From Quadrisphaera setariae (GTDB lineage: Bacteria > Actinomycetota > Actinomycetes > Actinomycetales > Quadrisphaeraceae), in NCBI RefSeq assembly GCF_008041935.1, contig NZ_VKAC01000003.1, positions 124,001 to 188,000 on the forward strand: a DNA stretch of 64,000 bases, in the 5' to 3' direction. The notes beneath the pieces were generated by a model. It saw only the letters and a list, made by a program, of their open reading frames with translations, was not told the DNA's origin and did no database searches. Below, piece by piece: positions 62,864-64,000 of this stretch (position 1 is the stretch's first letter; every line of letters begins with the position of its first letter). A program made the translations under genes and the position numbers.

Positions 62864-63331
62864 TCAGTCCTCGAAGGTGTTGAGCAGGCTGTGCGCCGCG
62901 CGCTCCAGGTAGTCCCACAGCACCTCGTGCTGCAGCGGCGGCAGCTCGAGCGAGTCGACCGCGGCGCGCATGTGCGTCAGCCACGCGTCCCGCGCCGCCG
63001 GCCCGATGTGGAACCCCGCGTGCCGCATCCGCAGCCGCGGGTGGCCGCGGGTCTCCGAGTACGTGCCCGGGCCGCCCCAGTACTGCTCCAGGAACAGCGT
63101 CAGGCGCTCGCGGGCTCCGTCCAGCTGCTCCTCGGGGTACATGGGGCGCAGCAGCGGGTCCTCCGCGACGCCCTCGTAGAACGCGTCGACCAGCCGCACG
63201 AACGTCTCGTGGCCACCCACCGCCTCGTAGAAGCTCTGCTGCTCGGCGGGGACGGACCGGCCCACGCGCAGACCCGGGCGGACGCCCTGCGCAGGGCCCT
63301 GCTGGGGAGAGGAAGACGACGACGGCATCAC
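62864..63331 (-). CDS. glbO: Group II truncated haemoglobin (GlbO-type)
   Basis: A 155-residue protein with a 30-residue Ser/Gln-rich leader and a truncated globin core. It has [27 protein letters not shown], the CD region [27 protein letters not shown], the proximal His in [10 protein letters not shown] and the G8 Trp in RDAWLTHM. It would bind O2 or detoxify NO or peroxide. GTG 63331 is followed by an ATG at 63328 that could be used instead. Confidence 0.92.
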   Translation of the reverse strand: MMPSSSSSPQQGPAQGVRPGLRVGRSVPAEQQSFYEAVGGHETFVRLVDAFYEGVAEDPLLRPMYPEEQLDGARERLTLFLEQYWGGPGTYSETRGHPRLRMRHAGFHIGPAARDAWLTHMRAAVDSLELPPLQHEVLWDYLERAAHSLLNTFED

Positions 63332-63338
63332 CCGTCCA

Positions 63339-64000
63339 TCATCGCCGCTGCCGCAGGCCCTCCTCGTGCGGCTGCGGGGCGAGCACGTTCCCGGGTCCGT
63401 TCGGGCGCTTGCCCAGGCTGAACCCGAGAGCCCGCATCGCCGGCCGTGACAGCAGGTCGAACACCCCCGGCGCGAGCCCGAACGCGGCCTTCATGGCGGG
63501 GTTGGCCCAGCCGGCGTCGAGCTCGCGGTGCCACGCCGCGGACCGGTCGGCCGCGCGCAGCACCTTCTCCGCCACGTGCTCCGGGGAGGAGACGGGGTAC
63601 GGCGGCCGGTTGCGCCGCCCGAGCACCGTGGCCGACTGGTCGTAGATGGGCGTGTCCACGCCTCCCGGCGCGACCAGGCTGATCCTGATCCCCGGCACGT
63701 CCCGGTTCTCCTGCTGCATGGTGCGGACCAGCCCGCGCAGCGCGAACTTCGACGCGTTGTACGCCCCCATCCACGGCACGGTGATCCGCCCGAGCACGGA
63801 CCCGACCACCACGAGGGTGCCCCCGCCCTGGTGCCGGAACGTCCGCACCGCCTCGGACGCCACGAGCGCCGCACCGAGCACGTTGGTGCGCAGCACCCCC
63901 TCGAGCACGTCCGCCGGCACCTCGTCGACGCGGCCGTAGGCCGCCACCCCGGCGTTCTGGACGACGACGTCGAGCCGTCCCCAGCGCTGCGCGGCGCTCG
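63339..64000 (-). CDS. Short-chain dehydrogenase, partial (N-terminus off the right edge)
   Basis: About 220 residues are visible and the frame runs off the right edge. It has QNAGVAAYG, Ser in VVGSVLGR, Tyr-x3-Lys in [11 protein letters not shown] and [14 protein letters not shown] long C-terminal part ([23 protein letters not shown]) is typical of SDRs with a helical tail. The cofactor motif is not in the window. It ends 7 bp before the globin gene start. Confidence 0.85.
   Translation of the reverse strand, partial: SAAQRWGRLDVVVQNAGVAAYGRVDEVPADVLEGVLRTNVLGAALVASEAVRTFRHQGGGTLVVVGSVLGRITVPWMGAYNASKFALRGLVRTMQQENRDVPGIRISLVAPGGVDTPIYDQSATVLGRRNRPPYPVSSPEHVAEKVLRAADRSAAWHRELDAGWANPAMKAAFGLAPGVFDLLSRPAMRALGFSLGKRPNGPGNVLAPQPHEEGLRQRR

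Overview
The window is a very GC-rich chromosomal segment with GTG and occasional TTG starts, dense GTGA/ATGA start-stop overlaps, actinobacterial regulators and an EttA/SSB/GTPase housekeeping block. It looks like a soil or plant-associated actinomycete. A Kineosporiales-type genus would fit, but that is only a guess. No insertion sequence, phage gene, CRISPR array or rRNA is visible. One tRNA-Arg is present.

Layout. (1) 1-16.8 kb is a catabolic island for methoxylated, lignin-derived aromatic acids. It holds the end of a VanB-type reductase, an aldehyde dehydrogenase with a MarR regulator, two tetrahydrofolate-dependent aryl O-demethylases of the LigM/DesA type, MetF and PurU for turnover of the methyl group, a soluble sensor kinase and NarL-type regulator, and an esterase-like hydrolase, a CatC-like protein and the extradiol dioxygenase LigAB. 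LigK and LigJ type enzymes follow, which finish the route to pyruvate and oxaloacetate. The demethylases plus LigAB-LigJ-LigK, without recognisable LigC or LigI, fit syringate -> 3-O-methylgallate -> gallate -> oxalomesaconate better than the classical protocatechuate 4,5-route. (2) 16.9-24.8 kb is a minus-strand meta-cleavage operon for an unidentified phenol: MFS transporter, type I extradiol dioxygenase, C-C hydrolase, cyclase-family enzyme, FAD hydroxylase and FAH-family enzyme, with a LysR regulator. (3) 24.9-28.3 kb has a CYP199-like P450, its phthalate-dioxygenase-reductase-type partner and a MetE-like methyltransferase. (4) 28.3-34.5 kb matches in content the p-hydroxycinnamate (Cou/Phd) side-chain pathway, with MarR and IclR regulators. 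(5) 34.6-42.6 kb is choline/betaine catabolism: an APC permease, BetB, BetA, a GntR/FCD regulator coupled to a soluble Cache protein, and sarcosine oxidase. (6) 42.8-43.8 kb is phenolic acid decarboxylase divergent from a MarR gene. (7) 43.8-64 kb is mostly core or general genes: an EAL protein, tRNA-Arg, a GTPase pair, a GNAT enzyme, an SSB paralogue, EttA, thioesterases, a sugar kinase, a DrrAB-type ABC exporter, a PRC-barrel protein and a truncated haemoglobin.

How it works together. Hydroxycinnamates can be shortened by the Cou-type enzymes or decarboxylated by PadC. Para-methoxybenzoates can be demethylated by the P450. Syringate- or vanillate-type acids pass their methyl groups to tetrahydrofolate, and MetF and PurU return the folate. 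Ring cleavage then runs through LigAB-LigJ-LigK.

Two non-coding signals stand out. A 23-bp element lies in the same orientation upstream of three of the aromatic transcription units: the LigM-MetF unit, the hydrolase-CatC-LigAB unit and the LigK-LigJ unit. A paired repeat with a palindromic TGATCA core and 31-32 bp spacing occurs in four pairs, always in the same orientation relative to a gene 3' end.
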